From positions 4,085,560 through 4,149,559 of the forward strand of contig JAJEKV010000083.1 of the NCBI GenBank assembly GCA_021234155.1: a stretch of 64,000 nucleotides of DNA. Direction: 5' to 3'. Position numbers and translations under genes: made by a program. Source of the stretch: Isoetes taiwanensis. Lineage: Eukaryota > Streptophyta > Lycopodiopsida > Isoetales > Isoetaceae. The notes beneath the pieces are model-generated. The model did not search any database. It saw only the letters and a list, made by a program, of their open reading frames with translations, and was not told where the DNA came from. This document shows positions 40,671-52,015 of the stretch, piece after piece (the first letter of the stretch is position 1; each line of letters begins with the position of its first letter).

Positions 40671-41110
40671 CACTACAAGGGATCATCGACGTCCAACGAC
40701 GTCGCGTCGTCGATGAACGTCGGATCGTCGTCGTTGATCGACCACATCGTCGTTCAACGACGACAAACGCCGCTTCGGCGCCGCTTCAACGACGGTCATC
40801 GTGGCTGACGTGTCGGTCCCCTGCGTGGTATGGGTACTCGCCGCCAAGCCGGTGCCTTCGTGGTCAAACACGCCGCCTAAACGCCGCTCAACGACGCTTT
40901 CACGAAATGGCGATCACGCCGTCATGCGTGGAAATGGGCAGCTGCTGCCGGGCAGGCGGCGCATGTCAAGACGCCGCCGCGTGCCGCCGTTGAATGACGC
41001 TACTGCGCCGACGTGTCACGCCCGCGCGGCATGGTGCCGGGTGCCAAGTCGGCCCGTCCGCGGTCAAGACATCGCCACTTAAACGCCGCTTAACGACGCC
41101 ACACGAGGGA
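40671..41110 (+). repeat. CACTA left subterminal repeat region
   Basis: GC-rich, with many short direct and inverted copies of CGACG, CGTCG and CGCCGC, the likely binding sites for the element's own proteins. Open frames here on both strands are arginine-rich artefacts of base composition. Confidence 0.6.
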
Positions 41111-41623
41111 ATTTTTTTTTTTTTTTGCCAAATAAAACCCTAACCCTAACCCTAACCCTAACCCTACATCCACGCATAAGTGGATCCATCAAGTAGTCGC
41201 CGTTATTCTTATTTTTGAGTGTTCTTCCCTATCTTGCTATAATGGTCCGGGCAGCTTGAAGACCACCTTCAAGCTATATATTCCTTCTAGCGGTAATCCT
41301 CCTCCTCCAAGGGAAGACAACTCCAAAGAACCCCCCTTCTTCCCGGCTGAGAACCCTCCCTTCACCATCGTGGCAAAGATGAGTGAAAAGGAGCTTCGAT
41401 TGCACTAACATCCGGGCGCTCCATGGGAACGATCGGTAGAATGGCTCACCGAGCCAAACAAAGAGAAAACGACATTAATGGTGCAGATAATGATGCAAAT
41501 GGTTGCATCAAACTGTCACGTCCTCAGGATGGACATAAGTAATGTATAAGCTTTTTTTTATGAATGGAAACAATAAGTTTTTTTATCTATTTGTGTTGTC
41601 GTTGTATAAGCTTATTTTATGAA
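41111..41623 (+). other. CACTA interior before the Helitron, with a short telomere-like run
   Basis: A poly-T run (41112-41126) is followed by four and a half CCCTAA units (41138-41166). The rest has short proline- and glutamate-containing open segments (about 41290-41500, including CCCGGCTGAGAACCC) that may be an eroded exon of the element's second gene. No clear product. Near 41555-41640 an imperfect tandem repeat holds the Helitron target. Confidence 0.4.
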
Positions 41624-44600
41624 CTAGTAATAGTGCCCAGCGTTGCTGGGCATAAGTCCGGAGCCTGTAAATATTTTGGCCGCAATGGGAAATAACTTTT
41701 GTTATTATAACAAAAACTTTCCAATGATTTAAATGGTTGATCATCTAAAAAGATCAGCTAAGCATCACTGGCTTGGTTAGGATTTAGCTAACCAACTACC
41801 TAATGCTATGCTGGCTCATCGAACATCACTTTCTAGCTTTCCCCAGGATTCCAATACCCTGTTTGCCACTTTGTTTCCAACTGAGAAAGGCATGAAACCA
41901 CGTTTTAAAGGAAACCTAGATCCTTCATGTTAGATAGTCTTGCATCAAGATTCATGGGTAGAACAACACCTGCTTGTTCATAGTAAGTCCGAGTGAGTAA
42001 GGTTAATCTGAGCAGATTTTGAAGTAAGGCTATAGTCGAAGTCTATAACTCTTTGTGAGGTTGGGCATAAGCTAGGATATTGTAAATGATGAATTGGAGT
42101 CATCAACTCCAGTATACATAAAGATCATACATGCTCAAAACCTTGTGGTAAAACTAATATTGAAACATAATATGTGAATATTTATGAAGTTGAACACTAA
42201 TAATATCAGTATTATAGTGATACTATTGTGGACTTTTAACAGAAGGTAACGTTCCCTTACATTTGGATATTAGGGTCCAAATTTTTCTATTTTTAGTCAC
42301 CTAGGCAAAGTTGGAAATATGTCAATGGTAGCACCAAGTCAACATTCCATGCGCTTGTGAATACAGTTTGTAATAGTGTATATCTAAATGCTCAAAGGTT
42401 CACACTTGACAAAATCATGCATTTGAGATTGTTGTTTATAAAGCAACGTATTTGCTATAAGTTGCACGCAAGTAACATAATTAAAAAATTCAAAACCAAA
42501 ATTTCATAGATGCAACAATTTGAATTTATTGTTATTCATAGCACTCCATAATATGACATCATTGGGAAGTATCAAATTGAACCACCCATGATATGGCATT
42601 ATGGAAAGTTGTCAAATTGAACAAATGGCAAGCGCATTGTTCGCTCATCTACAATACACTACACATTCCATGTGCTTGTAGAAGAGAAGAGTGGGGCATC
42701 TTCATGGGAAGTAAAAGACTGTGGATTAATTGATTTTGGAAGGCCAAATGGACATAGATAAGCAACACCGTGTTTATATATTTATTTTGCATCAAGACAC
42801 ACCATTATTACTGATGTTGAACTCAAATCTGAAGCAATACATGCAATATAAATGAAGTTCATAAATGCTATGGGGGAATTTTGTGTTTGCATATTGTCGC
42901 TAAATAAAATATTTTTTACAATGCAATAATTCCTTTGCTAAGTTCTGGAGATCAAATAGTATATATAGATGGAGAGGTAGAACCATTTTCTAACCCAATA
43001 ATGGTTTCAGATGTCTAGAAGGCGTATGTAAGATAGTGGTCTTTACCTGGTACTATTTTCCACATGTATTATTACGTAGTTCCTCTCTTTGAATCTACAA
43101 TGCCAAGCACATATGCTCAATGGTTGCTTCCAATCTGTGTATACTGCAGCTTCTCCGTTGCCTAAGCTTTTATCTTGATCATGGATCAGACATACCTCTT
43201 ATACAGCTCATAGACCAAAGAAAAAACCTGAAAGCAATGAGGAGCTTCACAAACTGCTTGCCAATGTCTCTGGCTGATGATGTCTTCCATGTTCATTTAT
43301 GTACTTTCAAACGTTTCTTTTCCTGCAAAACAACTTAACAAACATGGCTAGCTTAGGGTTCAATCTTTCAGAAAGCTGAGACATTTGATGTATAATATTA
43401 GTATTATTGTTCCCAATCAGAGTACAGAGTGATACTAAATTACTAAATCTAGTTCAAGTTCTAACCTGCTGTATTGTTGACAAAACCTCTCCTCTTGCCC
43501 ATGATTTATAACTTTCATCTGCCTTTATCATTAAAAGGGATGAAGAGGAAATATAACTTTCACCTGGAGTTAGTTCATGCAGTTCATGCCTTTCATATAA
43601 CAGGCATCAATGTATTTGCCCCATGCCAAAAATTCTGCAGATGTAATCAGGACACTTGTATATGCAACCAGATCCATCATCTCGGGTGCTTCGACATTTC
43701 ATATGCAGGGTTGCCAATATAAATGTCAGATCCAAATTCTGAACTAATAGCACCAACACGAATGTATTTACCCCATTCTCGAATTCTTGACTAAATGGGT
43801 TAAACCTGTTTGACTGCATGATCTGAAACAGTACGATAGGCTCATTGCCATGTCCATACATGTTAAACAGAGGTTTCTCTTGTTTGAATAACATGAGCAT
43901 GAAATTGCCTTGCACTTATCAATGCTGTATAACTGTCTTCTACAACAATGCTAGTTTCTATATGAACTTGAAATTGCCTTGCACTTAACAGAGCTGCATA
44001 ACTGTCTTGGGAGTTCAAATTCTCAAGTTCTTGAGACCTCGAATCAATGAATTAAAGCTGAAAATATTAGGTGGGCAATCCATTCCATCCATACGTTGCA
44101 GCAGCTTATCGGACCTCAGATTTTGTTTCTCAGTCTGCCATAATAGAAGAATGCATGGCTATGGCGCGTAAAAACTAAAAAAGCGAAAAATCAAATGTTG
44201 CTTTTTTTTGTTGATATGTATAACGAGTACATGAACATTTCTTACCTCACAACCGCAAATATAGGCAACCAACAGCTCCACAAACTAAAACCAAAAAATC
44301 AAATGTCACATTCATTATAATTGTCAAGATCAAAAACATTTCAAGCCAAACTTCGCTTTCAAGGAATAAAACTCTATATGATAGAAGAATACGTTATGTG
44401 GATTCCACAATTTGTCTCTTTATCGAAAAGGCCAAGCAAAGGAACATCATAAAACTTATTTGTATGCAAATCGCAACCAAAAGCTTCTTGCTCGTTTCAA
44501 TAACGCGATTGGCATATGATGCCAAAATACCGCGAAACCTAAATCAAATGATTTCTCCACCACGTAATCTTGCATAGGAAAACCGCCATATTACATAGTG

Positions 44601-45089
44601 CTCACAAACCATATCACTTAACAACACATGCTTATGCCAAGCTTCCCAACCAGCTCTCAAAAGCCCGCCATGATGCCCAATCGCAAAACAAATCCCGAGG
44701 AAGACAATATCCACCGCAAACATAGAACCAAACTTCATAGCCACCATTTCGCCATAGCCCTGACCTCAGAAGCTCCATCAAAGCTCGTGGATCGAGCTTA
44801 TAGCCTGATTCCATTCAGAGTGGCGACCATCTTGGAGCTAAAAAACATATCGCAAAGCCATGCCTGCACTGCCCAACGGAGGAATTCCAAACGGATTTCC
44901 AGATCTTCTTGTGTGTGCTTCTAAGAAGCACGGATTCTCCCTAACCCTAGCAGGCCTTCGCAAAAAACCATACCCGACCTGATCTAGGACGTGATCTGGA
45001 CAGTCTGGGCATAATCTGAATCAAATCTTGACCATCCAATTTAGGGCAACACACACGACAGACATACACTATAATTTTATTATATAGGA
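41624..45089 (-). mobile_element. Non-autonomous Helitron of 3466 bp, copy 2
   Basis: It has the same termini as 15376-18863: minus-strand TCCTATATAATAAAA start (45089) and GGGCACTATTACTAG end (41624). Flanks are A and T, and joining them gives TTTATGAATGGGAACAATCA, which matches an adjacent imperfect repeat TTTATGAATGGAAACAATAA at about 41560. The first 2.4 kb are almost identical to copy 1. From about 44.1 kb small differences become frequent and concentrate at CAG/CTG sites. The 15-bp terminal duplication of copy 1 is absent. Confidence 0.92.
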
Positions 45090-45169
45090 TGGGAACAATC
45101 AGTATTTTTATTTATTTGTGTTATTTGTATTGTATGTTGTTTCTGTTATGTTAAACAATCACGCTTGGT

Positions 45170-45440
45170 CGCTTAACGACGTTATGATCATTTGACGCCG
45201 TTAAACGACGCCATGATCATCCGACGGGCATATGAGGCGTGCATCGACGGCAAAAGTTGATGTGGCATGCCTAGGTGTCGACGACGCCGCCTTTGGCGCC
45301 GCAAACGACGCCGATCATCCGACGCGGGCATATGAGGGGCATCGACGGCGCAAGCCGATGTGGCATGCTTAGGTGTCGACGACGCCGCCTTTGGCGTCGT
45401 TAAACGACGCCACACACGCCGATAAACGACGCCAAATATG
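45170..45440 (+). repeat. GC-rich repeats, two units of about 105 bp
   Basis: Two imperfect copies carry ATCATCCGACG, GGCATATGAGG, GATGTGGCATGC, TAGGTGTCGACGACGCCGCC and GACGCC repeats, ending near 45440. They resemble CACTA subterminal or promoter-proximal repeats. An AAACGACGCC motif recurs. Confidence 0.6.
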
Positions 45441-46206
45441 GCGGGAACCCGCCGCCGGGTTATTTACATTTGTTATTTTCACTCGCTTGTTTCGGATTTT
45501 TTGCTCGTGGGTCTTCATAAGGTAAGATCTCTCGCTTTAATCTTTGTCTTAGAGTTAAACACCTCCAAATGCTAATAGATTAGAAGATTGAATCTTGAAA
45601 GTATGTTAAAAACTTGAGGGATGCATGATCAAGGTAATCGGTCGGTTCCATCCCTAATGGAGAAGACTAAATGTATCGGGTTTATGCACCTCGTAACGTA
45701 AGTTTCAATCTTCATAGATTACAAAAAGATTTGAAAGGTTGCGCGAATATAAGGTAATCGGGTCGACTCCATTTCAAATGGAGAGGACTAGATGTATCGT
45801 TCAGCACCCTTCAATCAAATGCTTTCTAAATATCATAAACGCTGTATGAATCAATCTTAAGAATAAACATTTGATAAAAATCATGAAAAAACATGGATAT
45901 TTATAATTATTATATTATTACATGGTTTTTATTAATATTTTTATTGTTTACTAGAAAAACAACATGGACCTAACGTCAAGGAATTTGAACGTAAAAGAGA
46001 CGTAAAGCTTTGAGAAAGTTACATGGCGACTTTGGCGCAAGAATGTTACCCCAACAATTGCCACAAATAGTCCAATTAGACCCAAAGGACCTAGTCTTCC
46101 TAGAGGTCGGGTGGTGTGCATGAAATGAATGTCACCGATGTATGTACCATAAAACATGTTTCAATGATTAGTTAACTTTATATCTTGATGTTACTTTTTT
46201 TTTTTT
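45441..46206 (+). other. Transcribed-leader-like stretch before the transposon coding region
   Basis: It contains two similar blocks of about 125 bp (GGTAATCGGTCGGTTCCATC and GGTAATCGGGTCGACTCCAT, each followed by GGAGA-GACTA-ATGTATCG) at about 45632 and 45754. A short open frame after ATG 45964 is not recognisable. Poly-T at 46193-46208. Confidence 0.4.
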
Positions 46207-46395
46207 TTGCGCTTGTACTTGACAGAGCGGTTATATTGCAATTGTTCGATGTGCAAAGGACAAATAAAACGGATGAGAAAGACCGCCCCCGACCATGTTG
46301 AGAAATATGGTGAATGCCCGACAAATCCAAAGGTTTCTGGACGCACATGTGGGGTATTCCAACGAGGTATAATACACGAATCTTATGAACGATAA
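46207..46395 (+). pseudogene. Cysteine-containing exon upstream of TNP2
   Basis: The frame reads RLYCNCSMCKGQIKRMRKTA and HVEKYGECP, a pattern of cysteine pairs followed by a histidine and cysteine (H-x6-C) seen near the start of some plant CACTA-encoded proteins. It ends at a possible donor near 46365 (CGAG/GTATAA). It is probably a coding exon of the element. Function is not assigned. Confidence 0.4.
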
Positions 46396-46699
46396 TCAAC
46401 TACTCTCATGTACTTGAATCGATGTCTTAACTTAGTTTGTTTGTATTTTGTTAGGAAGAAATTGAGAATGAAGTGAGCTCAAGCAAGATATAGATTTTGG
46501 GGTTATGTTGTCATTGGAAGTAGATGATGTTGATACTATGAATGCGCTCATAGAAAACCCTACAAAAAGAAAACCATCAACTTCCTCAAAGAGTATCCCA
46601 TTACGATAGAACTCGTCGTGCAATGGCCGCTGCAAGATTGGAGGAATGACAATGTTCATCAAAATTGGAATGTACTAGATCATGTCAAGAAAATAATCT

Positions 46700-47310
46700 T
46701 CCACCTTCACTAGTCCATTTGGTCCAGCCCTTTACGTATAAAGATCGTAAGAAATTCAATGCATGGCCTAGAGGCAAGCCAATTATTTATGGGGAGCAAT
46801 TTACATATTGGGGTAGGCAAAGACATGATTAAAAATAGTCGGGTCCCCTTGCTGGCCCTCGATTATATATTATGACTAGTGTGAAAGTCAAAGATGGTAC
46901 GACTGTTCTTTTAATGCCATATGTAGGTCCCTGAATATAACTCGCATTAATTTGGCATAAATTGAGTAAGCATCGCTAGCATGCTCATCTATGGCCTAAA
47001 TTCAAATGCACTAACAATATCCAAGCCCAAAGGATCACGCAAAGCTTCACATATATTGATGGTCGCCCCTTTGCATGGAAACCTTTGTCGCTTTTATTAA
47101 TAGCTCTATCGAGAATCCTCGGCTACCAATTGTGAATTTGTCGAGGCAAACAAAGACCAAGAAGATTTTTTTAGTCAGAAAATTGACTCGAGATATATCA
47201 TGGTTTATGCTATAAAAACTTTGTGTATTGGTGATGAATTGTTCATTGAATATGAATACGGTAGACCAATACCGAGGTCCTTTGATGATGTACTCAAATT
47301 ACTCATATAA
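46700..47310 (+). pseudogene. SET-domain-like segment inside the CACTA element
   Basis: SET domains methylate lysines on histones and other proteins. The right-hand part reads VYAIKTLCIGDELFIEYEYG (47206-47265), the pattern of the SET C-terminal core (a GEEL-YDYG-type end). Just upstream, in a neighbouring frame, FVAFINSSIENPRLPIVNL (about 47088-47145) matches the RFINHSCxPN-type block and is followed by a KKIFLVRK strand. The two need one frame change near 47180 to join, in a stretch where CAG/CTG loss is suspected. No Cys-rich post-SET motif was found. Whether it is an element exon or captured is unknown. Confidence 0.5.
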
Positions 47311-47330
47311 TTTTTGTCTAATGCACCATT

Positions 47331-47370
47331 TTTCTTCTTCTTCTTCTTCAATTCTTCTTCTTCTTCTCTT
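47331..47370 (+). repeat. TTC microsatellite
   Basis: Two runs of (TTC)n, interrupted by AATTC, directly after the SET-like segment. It probably lies in an intron or spacer. Confidence 0.85.
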
Positions 47371-47639
47371 GAATGAGATTGCACATATTGAAGATAAATG
47401 TGTATTATATCTTCAATATATGCTTTGATTATGACATAAAATTTTATATTTCGCTCGCTATTAAATGCTTAAAATTTAACAAACACGGGCTCAATGTATG
47501 TATCAATCACGCATATATTTCGCTTAATCGACGCGGGGTAGGCAAGTGGATATAAGACCACATCCAAGCTGCATCAATTGGCGACATCAAAAGTCATTGC
47601 GATAGCAGAATTAGAATACATTGAGCAAGATGGTACAAA

Positions 47640-50600
47640 CATGGGCACAACGCATAATGAAGAGTACAATGATGAAGATGAACAGAATACGATGATGAAG
47701 ATGATGACAATGTCCCTATGGACGACTTCATGGAAGTTGAGGAACCCATAGCCGACATGTTAGATGCATTTGGCCCAATCTTCGACAAATCCACCTAGAT
47801 GACGATATAAATACTCCTAACGATGGTCATGAAGATCACGCTTTTTTGAGGAGGCGATAAAGCATTATATCCAGTGCAAGCATATCTAGATTGACGACAT
47901 CTTTATTGATATTAAGTACCTTCAAGCCAAATTCAAATGGAGCAATGCCAAGTGTTACGGCTTTGTTAGAGTAAGTACAATTGCAATCACTTGACTTATT
48001 GAATTTGTAGTTGAATGTATACGAAGGTCCGCTTTTATACGTGTTATTGCAAGAGAAAATACTCCCACAAGGGAACACTATGCCCAAAAGTCGCGACCGA
48101 AATAAAAAATATATTGGCAGCCATCGGGTTTAGGCTACCATAAGATTCACGCTTGTCCAAATGATTGCATGGTATATTATCCTGATGACATCTACAAGAA
48201 CACGTAAACATGCCCTAAATGTGGTGCCTCTAGGTACAATGCGATGCCAAGGGAAAGACCGTTCCGATGAAGGTGGTTCGCTACTTTCCATTGATCCCTC
48301 GCATAAGGCTATTGTTTCGATGTGAATCTCTAGCTTCGCCATGGGTTGGTGTGCCGCTAATGCGCCGAAAGTGACAATGTACTCCGCTGGTTAGTGACCG
48401 CAAGCAATGGAAGCATATTGATGAAACATGGCCGAATTTGGAAGAGAGCCACGAAATCTCGATTAGGGTTGGCAACGGATGGTGTTAATCCTTATGGACG
48501 CCAATCACCGCTGGTCAACTTGGCCAAGAGTGTTGATCAACTATAATTTACCACCGTGGTTACTCATGAAGACTAGCCATTTAATGGTAGTACTATTAGT
48601 TCCGTGGACCGAAGAAGCCGGAAAGTCTAGATCCATATCCTAAAAATAGTTATTGATGAGCTTTTGACATTGTGGAGTGAAGGTATTGAAGTTTACGATG
48701 TCTCAAGAGAACTTCGTACTGAACTAAGATTTACCTTGAGAGCAATCTTAATGTGGACAACGAAATATTGGCCCGGTTTGTATGAACTCTCCGACTCCAA
48801 GTGTCCGGATATGCATGTGTCACTTGTGTGGGTTTGAACAGCTTGAACTCTCACGGCCAACGGCATTGCACAAAAAAATGTCTATGCAAACTTCAAGAGA
48901 TATCCGCCAATGGAAAATCGACTTTCGATACGAGGTCCAAGAGAAAACATTGCAATCAAGAGCCTCCCAAAAGGTTGACAATGAGAGATTGGGGTAACAT
49001 GTGGGATGCCAAAGGAAATAAGGTTAAGGGAATGAAGTGGAAAGCATCCTTCTTCCTTCTACCCTATTGATTGTAATTGAAGATCCATCATCTTCTTGAT
49101 CCCATGCACATCTTTAAAAACGTTTCGGCTATTTGGAAGCATGTCACCGGACGTAAGGACACGATGCAAAGACGAAAGATCTACAAGAAGTCGGATCAAA
49201 ATCTAAAGCATGGTTAAATGTCAAGAAGGAATAAGGCCACAAGTGGATTGATCGCGCCTAGAAAATGTATGAAACCCGCTCGAGAAGAAGCTTATCAAGG
49301 CAATAAAGACTCCGAGATATATATGCATTCGCTATGCAATTGTTTCTCTAACGGCGGGAGTTAACCGGGTTGAAATCTCATGATTGGCATAAGATGTTGC
49401 GCTTTGTTATGCCTATTGTTCTCGAGGGGTCGCCTCACCGACGGTCCACTACATGCAATATGTCTCCTATCGAGTTTTCCGTGTTCAGACGGATTTAGAA
49501 AACACTCGACGTCAACTCTCACTTAACTTTTTTCTTTCTTAAATGATATTTAGATGGATTACAAGGAAGGAGATACCGACAAATGAAATTAAGGACATGC
49601 TAACTAAGGTCGTTGAGGCATGTTGTATGCTAGAGAAAGAATTCCCAACAAGTTTTCTCGACATACAAACTCACTTACTAGTGCATTTAGTGGACGGCGT
49701 AGAGCTTGCAGCACAACAAATCCTAGATGGATGTTTTTATAGAACGCTTTCAAGGTCCTCAAGGACTTCAGACGCCGGGGCAAGGCCGAGGGGGTGCATG
49801 GCCGAGGGTTGGTTAGCACGAGAGTCATTATTCTATGTCACCGAAGTTCTTGGCCGATCTACACCCCAATGCTCCACGATTATGGACCGATGAAGACACT
49901 CCAACTATAATTGGAGAAGTTCCCGGCGGAAGACCACGTAAGAAATTGTTCACACTAGAAGAACAGTAAAAGTCAATAAGTTTCATCTACAACTCCACCC
50001 CATGGAGAAATGGATAAAAAAATACGAGGAAGAAAAAAATAAAGAGAGATGAGGAGAGAAGACGCTATCGACAAAAGAATCGCAAAACAACCACTTCCGT
50101 GATCATCTAGGGGTCCCGCCAAGTGAGATAAACAATAAATGGCTGCTCGAACAACTAGAGATGGCAAGGCAACGTGGCTTAACATGTTTCTAGCGAAGAA
50201 TTTGCATATGCTAAAGGCGTGTCACTATTTGTAAGTGCAACTTAATAGCATATAATTCACGAAGTTTCGCTCGCTATTTTGAACATTTGTTCCTTTACTT
50301 TGTAGTATAATTCATATGCATCAATATGGTCTTCCGGTGCTCACTTTCGACGACAAAGTGTGGATCATGGCAAACGACTTATGATTGTGGTATATCAGCA
50401 AAGTTTAGTACGCTTTGCCGACCGGTAGTGCGACCCAAACCCAATCGAGGCAATGTTGGAATGGATTGGTACTATAAAGACTATCATGGAGGTTGATGTC
50501 GGTAGTGCATTCAAAACAATGTTGTTTGATGCCAATGGTTTGATCTTGTGTGTACTGGGTGCTCATGCCACGATACGCAAAAGATCCGAGTGGCCTCAGA

Positions 50601-50870
50601 TTCACTAGATTCAACTCGCCTGTATCGCGGGTCAAGACACACTCGTGAGGGTTGAGCAATGTGAACAAGTATGTTTACTTGATGCAATAAAATTTATATA
50701 TGTCATTAACAAAGGAACTAATGTAATAGAGGTTTTGTAGGTCACCTTCGCTCCGCATCCTTTGCAAGATCGGTGGTTCAGAGTTCCATGTAAGGCTCGC
50801 CCACCGCATATTTGAAGGTGAAGAAGAGATGGCTACGAATAGGGAGGTTGGGGGTTGGGGGATCATTGTC
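47640..50870 (+). pseudogene. TNP2-type CACTA transposase (frameshifted as written)
   Basis: An acidic leader (about 47660-47760) is followed by LQAKFKWSNAKCYGFV (47918) and the zinc-binding KIHACPNDCMVYYPDDIYK (48142) with TCPKCGASRYN, then KVVRYFPLIPRI (48270). Next come PPWLLMKTSHLMVVLLVPWT (48552), LLTLWSEGIEVYDV (48660), FTLRAILMWTTKYWPGLYEL (48733) and HHLLDPMHIFKN (49088). A DUF4218-like block follows: FLDIQTHLLVHLVDGVELA (49656) and ARPRGCMAEGWLARESL (49780). Last is a C-terminal DUF4216-like region (WIGTIKTIMEVDVG, 50462). This is the full TNP2 order. At least ten frame changes break it, but local CAG/CTG loss means some may be sequence errors. One or more introns (for example near 49500-49545) are likely. 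Confidence 0.8.
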
Positions 50871-51904
50871 ATGATAGAAGACTACCATCGATTGAACCTT
50901 CATTACTTTATTATGATTATTATATTTTCTTCCCACATATGAATAAGAAAATACTTTGGCATGCTAATTTAGGCAAAACATTAGTATTTGCAACTTCGGT
51001 TATCATAGACATTTATGCCAAGTTAATTGGCATCCTAGTATAGACCTATGGCTTGCAAGCCGCATCGTGGCAGTTCTACATACAAATTGAGTACACGCTT
51101 TATGTTTAATTAATCATAAAATGTGAAGATTCCCTTCAAAATGCAAGATTCATATACAAAAATCATATATGTATTCCCTTCAAAATACAAAATTCATATA
51201 AAAACCCATACACAATTCAAATACACAAAACAAAGTGGATGCCGCACATCTAGTGGTATATATCAAAGATCCAAGCAGATCCACTCAAGCAGTTCTCGGC
51301 GGTGCTCGACGGTGATTTCCTCCACCCCGCCGTAACAAGCCTCCCGGCATGGAATCCAAGCCTCCCGGCGCAGGTGTCTGCTTCCCCAAGGAATTCATGT
51401 ACGAAGCACTTCCCGCATGCCCCGGTTGGTCCGGTGCAACTTTTGAAAGTAGGGCTTCAAAGAATGTTTCCCTTCCCAAAGGCCCCTATCCTCTAGCATA
51501 TGGGCCAAGCACAACGAGCTCACCATGCATTTCTTCGTGCACTCGAGCCTCAGATTGAGGGAAGGTTCCGCCTCCCAAGAATGCGAAGCAGGTCTTTCTT
51601 TGCCCCCTATCACGCAGCCTTTGTCATGGCTTGCTTGAACTCCGCCTTCTTGGGTTAGGTTCGCTCTCTAGCCACTGACCGGAGGCAGCCTCAGGTGCTC
51701 CAAAGCAGCCACCGCACGGCCTCTCGGGTGCGGCATCAAGCGGCATGCATCGAGAAGCGCCATGGCGTATGTAGGTGAGGAGTCTCACGGCGGAGGAGGA
51801 GGAGGAAGCCGGAGGGCGCAGGAGCAGAGGACTGAGGGCGGCGGAGAAGCCGGAGGACTAATAGGGCAATATATATGGCATCTCAAAGATACCTAAAACA
51901 AAAC
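50871..51904. other. Right interior of the CACTA element, gene not resolved
   Basis: 50871-51280 is AT-rich with a direct repeat of ATTCCCTTCAAAATACAA (51131 and 51174). 51290-51870 is GC-rich with short open frames on both strands; the minus strand from about 51870 to 51290 could be eroded exons of a second element gene. No family is recognised. Confidence 0.35.
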
Positions 51905-52015
51905 AAATTTCAGACGACGCCGTTATAGCCGAACGCCGCTATAGACGCCGTTAAACGACCTTTAAACGCCGTTAAACGACGCCTATACGCCTTAAAACGA
52001 CGCCTCGTTTTTTAA
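51905..52015 (+). repeat. GC-rich ACGACGCC repeats near the right side of the CACTA element
   Basis: Several copies of CGCCGTTAAACGAC and close variants occur over 110 bp, the mirror of the left-side arrays. An intact terminal repeat is not found beyond it. Confidence 0.55.

Larger units (their letters stand above)
40671..52015 (+). mobile_element. CACTA (En/Spm) element with TNP2 gene; right end not found
   Basis: It starts CACTACAAGGGAT within the LINE, followed by about 430 bp of GC-rich subterminal repeats (CGACG/CGTCG-type, 40680-41110). The interior holds a TNP2 transposase (47.8-50.9 kb). Similar GC-rich ACGCCGTTAAACGACGCC repeats occur at 45170-45440 and 51905-52015. No CCCTTGTAGTG terminus was found on the right, so the right end is lost or altered, or two related elements are juxtaposed. 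A Helitron is inserted at 41624. Confidence 0.65.

Noticed and set aside
40667-41082. Arginine-rich ORFs at the CACTA left end
   Set aside because: They lie entirely in GC-rich subterminal repeats, are present in several frames at once, and have no family resemblance.
41138-41166. CCCTAA telomere-like repeats
   Set aside because: Only four and a half units, inside a CACTA element. Too short for a telomere or a fusion site, and the variant is not the usual plant CCCTAAA.
45170-45440. Repeats of about 105 bp considered as a CRISPR-like array
   Set aside because: Only two units, no short direct repeats with unique spacers, and a eukaryotic transposon context.
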